64,000 bases of DNA from Streptomyces sp. CB01249 (GCF_001905735.1 NZ_LISW01000001.1:551947-615946), one strand, 5' to 3'; positions 32,171-42,621 are shown, counted from the first letter of the stretch. Translations and numbers: made by a program. Notes: a model not told the origin generated them from the sequence alone.

Positions 32171-34555
32171 ATGGGCGTCACCGGTTCCCCCACCAACATC
32201 AACCAGGGCAGCCGCACCAAGGGCGGCATCGGCGAGTCCACGCTGCGCCCCGACGGCATCCTGAAGGTCACCGGCGAGTTCGCGTACTCCTCGGACATGT
32301 GGCACGAGGACATGCTCTGGGGCCACACCCTGCGCTCCACCGTCGCGCACGCCGAGATCGTCTCCATCGACGTCTCCGAGGCGCTGGCCACCTCCGGCGT
32401 CTACGCGGTCCTCACCTACGACGACCTGCCCGCCGCGATGAAGAACTACGGCCTGGAGATCCAGGACACCCCCGTCCTCGCCCACGGCCGGGTCCGCCAC
32501 CACGGCGAGCCCGTCGCGCTCGTCGCCGCCGACCACCCGGAGACGGCCCGCCGCGCCGCCGCGAAGATCCGGATCGACTACCGCGAGCTGCCCGTCGTCA
32601 CCGACGAGGCGTCCGCGACCGCGCCCGGCGCCCCCCTCATCCACGAGGGCCGCGACGACCACCACATCGGCCATGTGCCGCACCCCAACATCGTCCACCG
32701 CCAGCCCATCGTCCGCGGCGACGCGGCCGCGGCCGAGGCCCGGGCCGACGTCATCGTCAAGGGCGACTACTACTTCGGCATGCAGGACCAGGCGTTCCTG
32801 GGCCCCGAGTCCGGCCTCGCCGTACCCGCCGAGGACGGCGGTGTCGACCTGTACGTGGCGACCCAGTGGCTCCACTCCGACCTGCGTCAGATCGCGCCCG
32901 TCCTCGGCCTGCCCGAGGACAAGGTCCGCATGACGCTCTCCGGCGTCGGCGGCGCCTTCGGCGGACGCGAGGACCTGTCGATGCAGATCCACGCCTGCCT
33001 GCTCGCGCTGCGCACCGGCAAGCCCGTGAAGATCGTCTACAACCGTTTCGAGTCCTTCTTCGGGCACGTCCACCGTCACCCGGCCCGCCTCCACTACGAG
33101 CACGGCGCCACCCGCGACGGCAAGCTCACGCACATGAAGTGCCGCATCGTCCTCGACGGCGGCGCCTACGCCTCCGCGTCCCCTGCCGTCGTCGGCAACG
33201 CCTCCTCGCTGGCCGTCGGCCCGTACGTCATCGAGGACGTCGACATCGAGGCCATCGCGCTCTACACCAACAACCCCCCGTGCGGCGCGATGCGCGGCTT
33301 CGGCGCCGTCCAGGCCTGCTTCGCCTACGAGGCGCAGATGGACAAGCTGGCCGCCCAGCTGGACATGGACCCGGTCGAGTTCCGGCAGCTCAACGCCATG
33401 GAGCAGGGCACCCTGCTGCCGACCGGACAGGTGGTCGACTCGCCCGCCCCGGTCGCAGAGCTGCTGCGCCGCGTCAAGGCCATGCCGCTGCCGCCCGAGC
33501 GCCAGTGGGAGAGCGCCGGCGAGCACGCCGACGTCCGCGCCCTGCCCGGCGGCCTGTCCAACACCACCCACGGCGAGGGCGTCGTACGCGGCATCGGCTA
33601 CGCGGTCGGCCTGAAGAACGTCGGCTTCTCCGAGGGCTTCGACGACTACTCCACCGCCCGGGTCCGCATGGAGGTCATCGGCGGCGAGCCCGTCGCGACC
33701 GTCCACACCGCCATGGCCGAGGTCGGGCAGGGCGGCGTCACGGTGCACGCCCAGATCGCCCGTACCGAACTCGGCGTCGCCCAGGTCACCATCCACCCCG
33801 CCGACACGCAGGTGGGCTCCGCCGGATCGACCTCCGCGTCCCGTCAGACGTACGTCACCGGCGGCGCGGTCAAGAACTCCTGCGAGGCCGTCCGCGAACA
33901 GCTCCTGGAGCTCGGCCGCCGCAAGCTCGGCACCTACCACCCCGCCTGGGCGACCGCCGAACTCCTCCTGGAGGGCGGCAAGGTCGTCACCGACGGCGGC
34001 GAGGTGCTGGCCGACATCGCGGACGTCCTGGAGGACGAGGCGATCGACATCGAGCTGGAGTGGCGCCACCGGCCCACCGAGCCCTTCGACCTGCGCACCG
34101 GACAGGGCAACGGCCACGTCCAGTACTCCTTCGCCGCGCACCGCGCGGTGGTCGAGGTCGACACCGAGCTCGGCCTGGTCAAGGTCATCGAACTGGCCTG
34201 CGCCCAGGACGTCGGCAAGGCGCTCAACCCGCTGTCGGTCGTCGGCCAGATCCAGGGCGGCACCATCCAGGGGATGGGCATCGCCGTCATGGAGGAGATC
34301 ATCGTCGACCCGGTGACCGCGAAGGTGCGCAACCCCTCCTTCACGGACTACCTCCTCCCCACCATCCTCGACACGCCGACCATCCCGGTCGACGTGCTCG
34401 AACTCGCCGACGACCACGCCCCGTACGGGCTGCGCGGCATCGGCGAGGCCCCGACCCTGTCGTCCACCCCGGCCGTCCTCGCGGCGATCCGGAACGCGAC
34501 GGGTCTGGAGCTCGACCGGACGCCGGTCCGGCCGGAACACCTCACCGGCGTCTGA
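32171..34555 (+). CDS. xanthine dehydrogenase, molybdopterin-binding subunit
   Basis: A 794-residue large subunit of a xanthine dehydrogenase-type molybdenum hydroxylase that oxidises hypoxanthine and xanthine to urate. Motifs include RPDGILKVTGEFAYSSD, the YFGMQDQAFLGPE block, GGAFGGREDLS, RGFGAVQACFAYE, and the cofactor-side GQGGVTVHAQIA and GSAGSTSASRQT. A conserved C-terminal glutamate is expected in GLRGIGEAP. Context with PucR, permease and XdhC supports purine substrates rather than CO or aldehydes. Confidence 0.93.
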   Translation: MGVTGSPTNINQGSRTKGGIGESTLRPDGILKVTGEFAYSSDMWHEDMLWGHTLRSTVAHAEIVSIDVSEALATSGVYAVLTYDDLPAAMKNYGLEIQDTPVLAHGRVRHHGEPVALVAADHPETARRAAAKIRIDYRELPVVTDEASATAPGAPLIHEGRDDHHIGHVPHPNIVHRQPIVRGDAAAAEARADVIVKGDYYFGMQDQAFLGPESGLAVPAEDGGVDLYVATQWLHSDLRQIAPVLGLPEDKVRMTLSGVGGAFGGREDLSMQIHACLLALRTGKPVKIVYNRFESFFGHVHRHPARLHYEHGATRDGKLTHMKCRIVLDGGAYASASPAVVGNASSLAVGPYVIEDVDIEAIALYTNNPPCGAMRGFGAVQACFAYEAQMDKLAAQLDMDPVEFRQLNAMEQGTLLPTGQVVDSPAPVAELLRRVKAMPLPPERQWESAGEHADVRALPGGLSNTTHGEGVVRGIGYAVGLKNVGFSEGFDDYSTARVRMEVIGGEPVATVHTAMAEVGQGGVTVHAQIARTELGVAQVTIHPADTQVGSAGSTSASRQTYVTGGAVKNSCEAVREQLLELGRRKLGTYHPAWATAELLLEGGKVVTDGGEVLADIADVLEDEAIDIELEWRHRPTEPFDLRTGQGNGHVQYSFAAHRAVVEVDTELGLVKVIELACAQDVGKALNPLSVVGQIQGGTIQGMGIAVMEEIIVDPVTAKVRNPSFTDYLLPTILDTPTIPVDVLELADDHAPYGLRGIGEAPTLSSTPAVLAAIRNATGLELDRTPVRPEHLTGV

Positions 34556-34570
34556 CCGGGGCTCCGCCCC

Positions 34571-34589
34571 CACCGCTCTCCGGGCGGTG
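34571..34589 (+). terminator. possible terminator after xanthine dehydrogenase operon
   Basis: A short stem CACCGC (34571-34576) / GCGGTG (34584-34589) with a 7-base loop, 15 bases after the stop. No T tract follows, so this is a weak candidate. The remaining 34590-34825 gap shows no gene; ATGAACAGTTCG at 34711-34722 resembles the half-sites upstream of the xanthine dehydrogenase genes. Confidence 0.35.
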
Positions 34590-34825
34590 CGTGCCACCGG
34601 CGAACGTCACACTTCCCGGCCCGCACCGCCCGGAGGCCCAGGGTCCCGCCCCGCTCGCGGCCCCGAACCCCCCGCACCGGAACAGCACCACCCGTTCCGT
34701 TCCCTCCTGCATGAACAGTTCGTCTCGGGCCGTCCCCCGGGTCGTGCCGCCAGCGCAGTCATCCCAAATCCCGCATCTTGATTCTTCATCGCGGGTGCCC
34801 CTGTGAACCTTGGGAGTCAGGCATC

Positions 34826-36283
34826 ATGACCCAGCAGTCAGTGCAGCCGAAGACCGGTGCGGAGGACGCGGGCCCCGGCTCGCGCGTTCCCGCCGGCAGA
34901 TCGTGGCTCGACCGGTACTTCCACATATCCGACCGCGGTTCGACCGTGGCCCGGGAAGTGCGCGGCGGTGTCACGACCTTCATGGCCATGGCGTACATCC
35001 TTCTGCTCAACCCGCTGATCCTCGGCGGCAAGGACGTCGACGGCAATCTGCTCAGCCAGCCCGCCCTGATCACCGCCACCGCGCTCGCGGCGGCCGTGAC
35101 CACCCTGCTCATGGGCTTCGTCGGCAAGGTCCCGCTCGCGCTCGCCGCGGGCCTCAGCGTCTCCGGCGTCCTGTCCTCGCAGGTCGCCCCCGAAATGACC
35201 TGGCCGCAGGCCATGGGCATGTGTGTGATGTACGGCGTGGTGATCTGCCTCCTGGTGGTCACCGGTCTGCGTGAGCTGATCATGAACGCGATCCCGCTCC
35301 CGCTGAAGCACGGCATCACCATGGGCATCGGCCTGTTCATCGCCCTGATCGGGCTCTACAAGGCCGGATTCGTCGGCAAGGGCACCGCGACCCCGGTGAC
35401 CCTCGGCCCGGCCGGTGAACTCGCCGGCTGGCCGGTCCTCGTCTTCGCGGTCACCCTGCTGCTGATCTTCATGCTCCAGGCCCGCAACATCCCCGGCGCG
35501 ATCCTCATCGGCATCGTCGTCGGCACCGTGGTCGCCTTCGTGATCAACAAGGTCGCGGACGTCGACCCCAAGATCTGGAGCAGCGGTCCGCCGGAACTCA
35601 AGGGCTCCGCGGTCTCCTCGCCGGACTTCTCGCTCTTCGGCGACGTCGACTTCGGCGGCTGGGGCGACGTCGGCGCGATGACCGTCGGCTTCATCGTCTT
35701 CACCCTGGTGCTCGCCGGCTTCTTCGACGCCATGGCCACCATCATCGGTGTCGGCACGGAGGCCGGGCTCGCCGACGACAAGGGCCGCATGCCGGGCCTG
35801 TCGAAGGCGCTGTTCATCGACGGCGCCGGCGGGGCCATCGGCGGTGTCGCCGGCGGTTCCGGGCAGACGGTCTTCGTCGAGTCCGCGACCGGCGTCGGCG
35901 AGGGGGCCAGGACCGGTCTGGCCTCCGTCGTCACCGGCCTCTTCTTCGCCGCCTGCCTCTTCTTCACCCCGCTCACCGCGATCGTGCCCGCCGAGGTGGC
36001 CTCCGCCGCTCTCGTCGTCATCGGCGCGATGATGATGCAGAACGCCCGGCACGTGGACTGGAGCGACCGCTCCGTGGCCATCCCGGTGTTCCTGACGGTG
36101 GTCCTGATGCCGTTCACGTACACCATCACCACCGGTGTGGCGGCGGGCGTCATCTCGTACGTCGCCATCAAGGCCGCCCAGGGCCGGGCCCGCGAAGTCG
36201 GCGCGTTCATGTGGGGCCTGACGGTGATCTTCGTCGTCTACTTCGCCCTGCACCCGATCGAGAGCTGGCTCGGCGTCAGCTGA
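34826..36283 (+). CDS. purine permease, NCS2/AzgA type
   Basis: A 485-residue membrane transporter with about 12-14 helices. It carries the AzgA-type signatures REVRGGVTTFMAMAYILLLNP near the N-terminus, GITMGIGLFIALIGLY, FFDAMATIIGVGTEAGL, and GGSGQTVFVESATGVGEGARTGL. AzgA relatives import hypoxanthine, guanine and adenine by proton symport, which suits the xanthine dehydrogenase operon before it. I chose ATG 34826 over upstream in-frame codons because GGGAG lies before it and homologues begin with a short hydrophilic N-terminus. Confidence 0.9.
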   Translation: MTQQSVQPKTGAEDAGPGSRVPAGRSWLDRYFHISDRGSTVAREVRGGVTTFMAMAYILLLNPLILGGKDVDGNLLSQPALITATALAAAVTTLLMGFVGKVPLALAAGLSVSGVLSSQVAPEMTWPQAMGMCVMYGVVICLLVVTGLRELIMNAIPLPLKHGITMGIGLFIALIGLYKAGFVGKGTATPVTLGPAGELAGWPVLVFAVTLLLIFMLQARNIPGAILIGIVVGTVVAFVINKVADVDPKIWSSGPPELKGSAVSSPDFSLFGDVDFGGWGDVGAMTVGFIVFTLVLAGFFDAMATIIGVGTEAGLADDKGRMPGLSKALFIDGAGGAIGGVAGGSGQTVFVESATGVGEGARTGLASVVTGLFFAACLFFTPLTAIVPAEVASAALVVIGAMMMQNARHVDWSDRSVAIPVFLTVVLMPFTYTITTGVAAGVISYVAIKAAQGRAREVGAFMWGLTVIFVVYFALHPIESWLGVS

Positions 36284-36317
36284 TCCGCCGCCCCACTCAC
36301 CCGCCAAGGAGACCGAG

Positions 36318-37469
36318 ATGCTGGACATCGCCGAAGAGCTCGACCGCTGGGCCGGGCAGGGACGCGATTTCGCCGTGGCCACCGTCGTCGCCGTCGGCGG
36401 CAGCGCGCCCCGCCAGCCGGGGGCCGCGCTGGCCGTCGACCGCGACGGCACGGCGATCGGCTCGGTCTCCGGCGGGTGCGTGGAGGGGGCGGTGTACGAG
36501 CTGTGCCAGGAGGCGCTGGAGGATGGCCTGACCCGCCTCGAACGCTTCGGCTACAGCGACGAGGACGCCTTCGCGGTCGGCCTGACCTGCGGCGGCGTCA
36601 TCGACATCCTGGTGACCCCGGTCCGGGCGGATGACCCCGCCCGCCCGGTGTACGCCGCCGCGCTCGCCGCCGCCGTACGGGGGGAGGCGGCGGCAGTCGC
36701 CCGGATCACCGACGGGCCCGCCGAACTCCTCGGCCGACCGCTCCTGGTGCACCCCGACGGCCGTTACGAGGGCGGGCTCGGCGGACACCCCGAACTGGAC
36801 CGCACCGCGGTGGCCGAGACCCGCGCCCTGCTGGACCAGGGCCGCACCGGCACCCTCACCATCGGCGCCGACGGCTCGCGCTGCGGGCAGCCCCTCACGC
36901 TGCTCGTGGAGTCCAGCGTGCCGCCGCCCCGGATGATCGTGTTCGGGGCCATCGACTTCGCCTCGGCCCTCGTCCGGGCCGGCAAGTTCCTCGGCTACCA
37001 CGTCACGGTGTGCGACGCGCGGCCCGTCTTCGCGACGAAGGCCCGCTTCCCGGACGCCGACGAGCTGGTCGTGGACTGGCCGCACCGCTATCTGGCCCAA
37101 ACCGCGGTGGACGCGCGCACGGTCCTGTGCGTCCTCACGCACGACGCCAAGTTCGACGTGCCCCTGCTGGAGGCGGCGCTCAAGCTGCCCGTCGCGTACG
37201 TCGGCGCGATGGGCTCCCGCCGCACCCACCTCCAGCGCAACGAACGGCTGCGCGAGGCCGGGGTCACCGAGCTGGAACTGGCCCGCCTGCACTCGCCGAT
37301 CGGGCTCGACCTCGGAGCCCGTACGCCCGAGGAGACGGCCCTGTCGATCGCCGCCGAGATCGTCGCCGCCCGGCGCGGCGGCAGCGGCGCCCCGCTGACC
37401 GGCGCGCACACCCCGATCCACCACCCGGGCGGGCTGCCCCCGGCGGGGCGCATCGGCTCGGTGGCCTGA
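36318..37469 (+). CDS. XdhC/CoxI-family molybdenum cofactor maturation factor
   Basis: A 383-residue cytoplasmic protein with the XdhC_CoxI domain (about 1-90: VVAVGGSAPRQPGAALAV, GSVSGGCVEG) and a C-terminal Rossmann-type XdhC_C domain (about 200-340: MIVFGAIDFASALVRAGKFLGY and YVGAMGSRRTH). XdhC proteins bind the molybdopterin cofactor, promote sulfuration and insert it into xanthine dehydrogenase. It follows the permease by 34 bases and completes the purine cluster. AAGGAGA precedes ATG 36318. Confidence 0.92.
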   Translation: MLDIAEELDRWAGQGRDFAVATVVAVGGSAPRQPGAALAVDRDGTAIGSVSGGCVEGAVYELCQEALEDGLTRLERFGYSDEDAFAVGLTCGGVIDILVTPVRADDPARPVYAAALAAAVRGEAAAVARITDGPAELLGRPLLVHPDGRYEGGLGGHPELDRTAVAETRALLDQGRTGTLTIGADGSRCGQPLTLLVESSVPPPRMIVFGAIDFASALVRAGKFLGYHVTVCDARPVFATKARFPDADELVVDWPHRYLAQTAVDARTVLCVLTHDAKFDVPLLEAALKLPVAYVGAMGSRRTHLQRNERLREAGVTELELARLHSPIGLDLGARTPEETALSIAAEIVAARRGGSGAPLTGAHTPIHHPGGLPPAGRIGSVA

Positions 37470-37577
37470 ACTCGCCCTCGTAGCACCGCGTCCGCGACCG
37501 GCGGTTAGCCGCCACGGCACATTCGCGCCAGGCGCGGACCGCCCCGCGGCGGCCGGTTTACCGGTAGATCATCACCC

Positions 37578-40500
37578 ATGACTTTCTCCCCCTCCACCGC
37601 GACCGGCCGGGCGAGACCCGCACGCGCCGGGCGACGCACCCTCGTCATAGCCACCGCCGCCGCCCTGATGAGCGGCGCGCTGCTGCCCCTCACGGGCGCT
37701 GCGTACGCCGCCCCCGCTTCCCCCACCGCGGCAACCACCCCCGCCGCGGAGCCCGTTCACCGCTACGACATCACCCTCGTCACCGGTGACGTCGTCCACT
37801 ACGCCGACGGCGCGGGCAAGCAGGACACCGTCACCGTGGACCGCCCCGAGGGCGCGACCGGCGGCGTCCACGTCCAGCAGGCCGGGGACGACGTCTACGT
37901 CCTGCCCGACGAGGCGCAGAGCCTCCTCGCGGCCGGGAAGCTGGACCGCCGCCTCTTCAACGTCTCGGCGCTCGCGAAGATGGGTTACGACGACAAGAAG
38001 ACCGGCGGCATCCCGCTGATCGCCACCTACCCCGCGTCCAAGGCCCGTTCGCTGCCCGTCGCCCCGCAGGGCAGCAGGACCGTCCGGCAGCTGGAGTCCA
38101 TCCACGGCGCCGCCCTCAAGGCCGGCAAGGACACCGCCCGCGCCTTCTGGAACGACATCGCGCGCACCGCCACGGCCCGTTCGCTGGACAACGGCATCGC
38201 CAAGCTCTGGCTCGACGGCCGCGCCGAGGCCGCGCTCAAGGACTCGGTGCCGCAGGTCAACGCCCCGCAGGCCTGGGCCGAGGGCTACGACGGCAAGGGC
38301 ATCAAGGTCGCCGTCCTGGACACCGGCATCGACGAGGACCACCCGGACGTCAAGGACCGCATCCTGGAGACGAAGAGCTTCGTCCCGGGTGAGGAGGTGG
38401 ACGACAAGAACGGCCACGGCACGCACGTCGCCTCCACCATCGCCGGCTCCGGCGCCGCGTCCGACGGCGTCAACAAGGGCGTCGCCCCCGAGGCCGGACT
38501 GCTCGTCGGCAAGGTCCTCAGCAACGAGGGCTCCGGCGCCGACTCCGGCATCATCGAGGCCATGGAGTGGGCCAAGGCGGAGGGCGCCGACGTCGTCTCC
38601 ATGAGCCTGGGCTCACCGGTCGCCGACGACGGCACCGACCCCATGTCCCAGGCCGTCAACACCCTCTCCGCGGACGGCGGCCCGCTCTTCGTGATCGCCG
38701 CCGGCAACGCGTACGGCGCGGGCACCATCGGCTCGCCCGGCTCCGCGGACCAGGCGCTCACCGTCGCCGCCGTCGACAAGCAGGACGGCCGCGCCGACTT
38801 CTCGTCCATGGGCCCGCTGGTGCGCAGCTACGGCCTGAAGCCGGACCTGTCGGCGCCCGGTGTCGACATCAACGCCGCCGCCTCGCAGTCCGTCCCCGGC
38901 ATCGAGGGCATGTACCAGTCGATGTCCGGTACGTCGATGGCCACCCCGCACGTCGCGGGCGCCGCCGCCATCCTCAAGCAGCGCCACCCCGACTGGACCG
39001 GACAGCGCATCAAGGACGCGCTGATGACCTCGTCCAAGGTGCTGCCCGACTACACCCCGTACGAGCAGGGCACCGGCCGCCTCGACGTGAAGGCCGCCAT
39101 CGACACGACCATCGAGGCCACGGGCTCCGTCGCGGTCGCCGCGTACGACTGGCCGCACAGCGCCTCCGACCCGGTCGCCGAACGCACCCTCACCTACCGC
39201 AACACCGGCACCGCCGACGTCACCCTCGACCTGGCGACGGACAGCGAATCGGACGCGTACACGCTGTCCGTGAAGCAGCTGACCGTCCCGGCCGGCTCCA
39301 CCGCCGAGGCCGTCCTCACGCTCGACCCGTCGAAGGTCGACGCGGGCACCACGTTCTCCGGCCAGGTGATCGCCAAGGACGCCTCCGGCGCCGTCGTCGC
39401 GCACACCGGCTTCGCGCTCAACAAGGAGCAGGAGCTCTACGACCTCACGCTCCGGCTCCGCGACCGCTCCGGCAAGCCCATGGACGGCACCGTCGTCCTC
39501 GGCGCCCTCGGTGACCCGAACCTGTCGCCGGTCGCGGTGTCGGGCGAGACGACGCTCCGCCTGCGCCCGGGCAACTACACCGCCTGGGCCGCCGCCGACG
39601 TCAAGGGCGACACCGCCGACTCCAAGGCCGTCGCCTTCCTCGCGGCCCCCGAGATCATCCTGAACAAGCCGGTCACGGCCACCCTCGACGCCTCCAAGGC
39701 CCGCAAGATCAGCGTGAGCACGCCGAAGGAGAGCGAGACCCGGCAGCTGCGCTACGACATGGCGCGCACCTCACCGGACGGCACCGTCCTGCGCGACGCG
39801 TACCAGATCCCGCTGACGTACGACCAGCTGTGGGCGAGCCCCACCAAGAAGGTCACCCAGGGCGACTTCTCCTTCCTGACCCGCTGGCGCCAGGGCGAGA
39901 AGCTCATCGACCTGACCTCCGACGGCCGGGACGTCCCGGTCACCGCGCAGGGCGGCTCGGCGGTCGCCGAGGACAGCAGGGACAAGCTCCGCAGCGTCTT
40001 CGCGGGCAACGGCTCCGCCGCCGACTACAAGCGCGTGGACGCCAAGGGCATGGCCGTGGTCATCCGCGCCAGTGACACGGTGTCCCCGGCCGACCGCGCC
40101 GCCGCCGCGATCGCCGCCGGCGCCAAGGCGCTGTTCGTCGTCAACCGCGGCGACGGCCGGCTGATGGAGTCCTACGCCGACTACGGCACCCAGCTCCCCA
40201 TCCCGGTGGCCACCGTGCAGCGCGTCGCCGGCGAGAGGCTGGTCAAGGCCGCGCAGCACGGCGAGAAGCTGACCGTCGAGCAGCACAAGTACGCCGGCTA
40301 CGTCTACGACCTGGTCGACCGCCACGACGGCACCATCCCGAACCGCTCGCTCGCCTTCGACCCGGCCACCCGCGACCTGGCGAAGATCCAGAACACCTTC
40401 TACGGCCACCGCGACGTCGTCGGCGGAGGCTTCCGCTACGACATCCCCGAGTACGGCCCCGGGCTCGGCTTCGAGGAGTACGAGAAGTTCCCCGGCACCC

Positions 40501-41336
40501 GCACCGAGTGGGTCACCCCGCTGCCGGGCGCCTCCTTCTGGTACGAGAACCACTCGCAGTTCAACGAGGAGGGCAGCGACACCGCGCTGGAGGAGCGCGG
40601 CGGCGAGATGGACTACCGGGCCGGATCCACCAGCAAGGCCGACTGGTTCGCGCCCGTCACCCGGCCGCGCCTGGGCACCGCCTTCTGGGGCCCGAACCGC
40701 TCGCAGTACGGCGACATCCAGTACAACATCACCCCGTGGACGGACGGCGGCGCCGGGCACTCGGGCTCCATGCCGGACAAGGAGTACGACACCGGCAAGG
40801 TGACGGTCTACCAGGGCGACAAGGTGCTGGACGAGTCCCCGGGCCGGGCCGGCTACATCGGCGACCTGCCTGACGAGAAGCTGCCCTACCGCCTGGTGCT
40901 CGACGCCTCGCGCGACGCGGACACCTGGAAGACCTCCGTACGCACCCACTCGGAGTGGTCGTTCGTCTCGGGCGCCCTCGACCCGGAGGGTCCGTACCAG
41001 GTGGACATCCCGATGCTTCAGCTGGACTACGACGTCGCCACGGACCTCGCCGGTGACGTGCGGGCCGGGAAGTGGACCGAGGTCGGTCTGTCGTCCACCA
41101 CGCAGGAGTGGCTGAACGGTGCCGTGAAGGCCACGAAGGCCCGCCTGTCGGTGAGTTACGACGACGGGAAGACCTGGAGCCCGGTGTCGCTCGACAAGGA
41201 CCGGACGGGATCCTGGACCGCCCGGTTCAAGACCCCGAAGAAGGGCGCCAAGGCGGTCTCGCTCAAGGCCCACGCCGAGGCCGCCGGGGGCCTCGCGGTG
41301 GACCAGGAGATCATCCGGGCGTTCGGCCTGAAGTGA
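37578..41336 (+). CDS. large secreted S8 subtilisin-type protease
   Basis: A 1252-residue exported serine protease. A Sec-type signal (to about residue 40, ending AYAA) is followed by a prodomain (to about 225) and the peptidase domain with the triad Asp248 (AVLDTGID), His280 (GHGTH) and Ser453 (GTSMATPHVAG), and oxyanion Asn377. A Fn3-like region and a PA-type insert (about 835-895, VIRASDT...LFVVNRGDGRLM) follow; the last 400 residues are beta-rich. No cell-wall anchor is seen. There is no clear Shine-Dalgarno before ATG 37578; a promoter near 37560 might make the transcript leaderless. Confidence 0.93.
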   Translation: MTFSPSTATGRARPARAGRRTLVIATAAALMSGALLPLTGAAYAAPASPTAATTPAAEPVHRYDITLVTGDVVHYADGAGKQDTVTVDRPEGATGGVHVQQAGDDVYVLPDEAQSLLAAGKLDRRLFNVSALAKMGYDDKKTGGIPLIATYPASKARSLPVAPQGSRTVRQLESIHGAALKAGKDTARAFWNDIARTATARSLDNGIAKLWLDGRAEAALKDSVPQVNAPQAWAEGYDGKGIKVAVLDTGIDEDHPDVKDRILETKSFVPGEEVDDKNGHGTHVASTIAGSGAASDGVNKGVAPEAGLLVGKVLSNEGSGADSGIIEAMEWAKAEGADVVSMSLGSPVADDGTDPMSQAVNTLSADGGPLFVIAAGNAYGAGTIGSPGSADQALTVAAVDKQDGRADFSSMGPLVRSYGLKPDLSAPGVDINAAASQSVPGIEGMYQSMSGTSMATPHVAGAAAILKQRHPDWTGQRIKDALMTSSKVLPDYTPYEQGTGRLDVKAAIDTTIEATGSVAVAAYDWPHSASDPVAERTLTYRNTGTADVTLDLATDSESDAYTLSVKQLTVPAGSTAEAVLTLDPSKVDAGTTFSGQVIAKDASGAVVAHTGFALNKEQELYDLTLRLRDRSGKPMDGTVVLGALGDPNLSPVAVSGETTLRLRPGNYTAWAAADVKGDTADSKAVAFLAAPEIILNKPVTATLDASKARKISVSTPKESETRQLRYDMARTSPDGTVLRDAYQIPLTYDQLWASPTKKVTQGDFSFLTRWRQGEKLIDLTSDGRDVPVTAQGGSAVAEDSRDKLRSVFAGNGSAADYKRVDAKGMAVVIRASDTVSPADRAAAAIAAGAKALFVVNRGDGRLMESYADYGTQLPIPVATVQRVAGERLVKAAQHGEKLTVEQHKYAGYVYDLVDRHDGTIPNRSLAFDPATRDLAKIQNTFYGHRDVVGGGFRYDIPEYGPGLGFEEYEKFPGTRTEWVTPLPGASFWYENHSQFNEEGSDTALEERGGEMDYRAGSTSKADWFAPVTRPRLGTAFWGPNRSQYGDIQYNITPWTDGGAGHSGSMPDKEYDTGKVTVYQGDKVLDESPGRAGYIGDLPDEKLPYRLVLDASRDADTWKTSVRTHSEWSFVSGALDPEGPYQVDIPMLQLDYDVATDLAGDVRAGKWTEVGLSSTTQEWLNGAVKATKARLSVSYDDGKTWSPVSLDKDRTGSWTARFKTPKKGAKAVSLKAHAEAAGGLAVDQEIIRAFGLK

Positions 41337-41354
41337 CCCGCTGAACCCGCGTAC

Positions 41355-41394
41355 GAGGCGGCCGCTCACCCCTTCCCGGGTGGGCGGCCGCCTC
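41355..41394. terminator. bidirectional terminator
   Basis: GAGGCGGCCGC (41355-41365) and GCGGCCGCCTC (41384-41394) form a strong perfect stem with further pairing inside (CACCC/GGGTG) between the convergent subtilase and MFS genes. Confidence 0.8.
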
Positions 41395-41400
41395 CGTGTG

Positions 41401-42621
41401 TCAGACCGTCTTCACCACCTCGGGCCCGGTCCGGACACCGGCGCCCCACATCGCCGCCGCGCACAGCAGCGCCGGGGCCGCCGCCAGCGCGCAGCACAGG
41501 GCGAGCGGCAGCCGGTCCACCAGCAGCCCGACCGCCGCCGTGCCGCCCGACGAGCCCGCGTTGAACGCGGTATTGACCCAGGCGCCCGCCCGGGTGCGCC
41601 GGGCCGCGTCCGCCGACTCGTCCGCGATCAGGTACGCGGTCGTGAGCGCCGGTGCGAGGAACAGCCCGGCCGCGCCGACCACGGCGATCAGCACGTACAC
41701 GTTGCCCGCGAGACCGGCCGCCGCCACCGCGCCGGACAGCCCGGCGGCCAGCAGCGGCAGCCGCACCCCGAGCGGGGCCCGCCACCGCAGCGCCCCGTAG
41801 GCCAGCCCGCCGACGGCGCTCGTCGCCGACAGGGCGGCCAGCACCCAGGACACCGCCGACGCCCGGTGCATCGCCTCGGTGAGGGCCACCGCCAGCAGGT
41901 CGAGCGCCCCGAGGCAGAGCCCCACGGCCGCCGTCAGCAGCACGGCCCGCCGCAGCGCGGGCACGGCGCTCAGCCGCAGACCGGGCGCGGCCGGTCCGCC
42001 GGCCGCCGTGCGGTGGTCCGGCTTCCCGCGCGGCACGGCGGGCGAGGCCGCCAGCGCCCCCGCCCCCAGCGCGATCAGCACCGCACCGGCCAGCACGGCG
42101 GCGGCGGGCCCGGTCACCGTCACCGCGACGCCCACCAGCAACGGCCCGGAGACGTACAGCAGTTCCTCGGCCACCCCGTCCAGGCTGTACGCGCGGCGCA
42201 GCAGCTCCCGGTCGGGGACGAGGTCGCTCCACACCGTCCGCATGACCGGGCCGAGCGGCGGAGTGCAGACCCCGGCCGCCGTGGCGAGGACCCCGAGGAC
42301 CACGGGGGAGGCGCCCGGCCGCCAGGTCACCAGGGCGAGGACGGTGAGCAGCACCGCGTACAGACCGGCCATCGGCGGCAGGGCGCGGCGCGCCCCGTAC
42401 CGGTCGATCAGCCCGGCACGGGCGGGGGACAGGAACACACTGGCGGCCCCGAACAGGGCCATGACGGTGCCGGCGGCGGAGTAGGAGCCGGTGGCGTCCT
42501 TGACGGCGAGCAGCAGGGCGAGCGGGACGATTCCGTAGGAGAGCCGCCCGGTCAGCGCGGCGGCGAAGGCGCGCGCGGCGTGCGGCACGCGCAGGACAGC
42601 GACGTACGAAGGAGTGGACAC
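41401..42621 (-). CDS. MFS transporter
   Basis: A 406-residue major facilitator with about 12 membrane segments, with a RAGLIDRYGARRALPPMAG loop near helices 2-3 matching the MFS motif A, and a central loop rich in Pro/Arg (about 195-215). The frame extends upstream to 42663, but I prefer GTG 42621 because GAGGAAG lies before it and the product then starts MSTPSYVAVLRVP, usual for this group. Substrate unknown; probable drug or metabolite efflux. The nucleotidyltransferase-like gene lies upstream on the same strand, 147 bases away. Confidence 0.85.
   Translation of the reverse strand: MSTPSYVAVLRVPHAARAFAAALTGRLSYGIVPLALLLAVKDATGSYSAAGTVMALFGAASVFLSPARAGLIDRYGARRALPPMAGLYAVLLTVLALVTWRPGASPVVLGVLATAAGVCTPPLGPVMRTVWSDLVPDRELLRRAYSLDGVAEELLYVSGPLLVGVAVTVTGPAAAVLAGAVLIALGAGALAASPAVPRGKPDHRTAAGGPAAPGLRLSAVPALRRAVLLTAAVGLCLGALDLLAVALTEAMHRASAVSWVLAALSATSAVGGLAYGALRWRAPLGVRLPLLAAGLSGAVAAAGLAGNVYVLIAVVGAAGLFLAPALTTAYLIADESADAARRTRAGAWVNTAFNAGSSGGTAAVGLLVDRLPLALCCALAAAPALLCAAAMWGAGVRTGPEVVKTV

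Noticed and set aside
31478..34597. A 1039-residue minus-strand frame opposite the xanthine dehydrogenase genes.
   Set aside because: Low-complexity shadow; the plus strand encodes all expected cofactor motifs.
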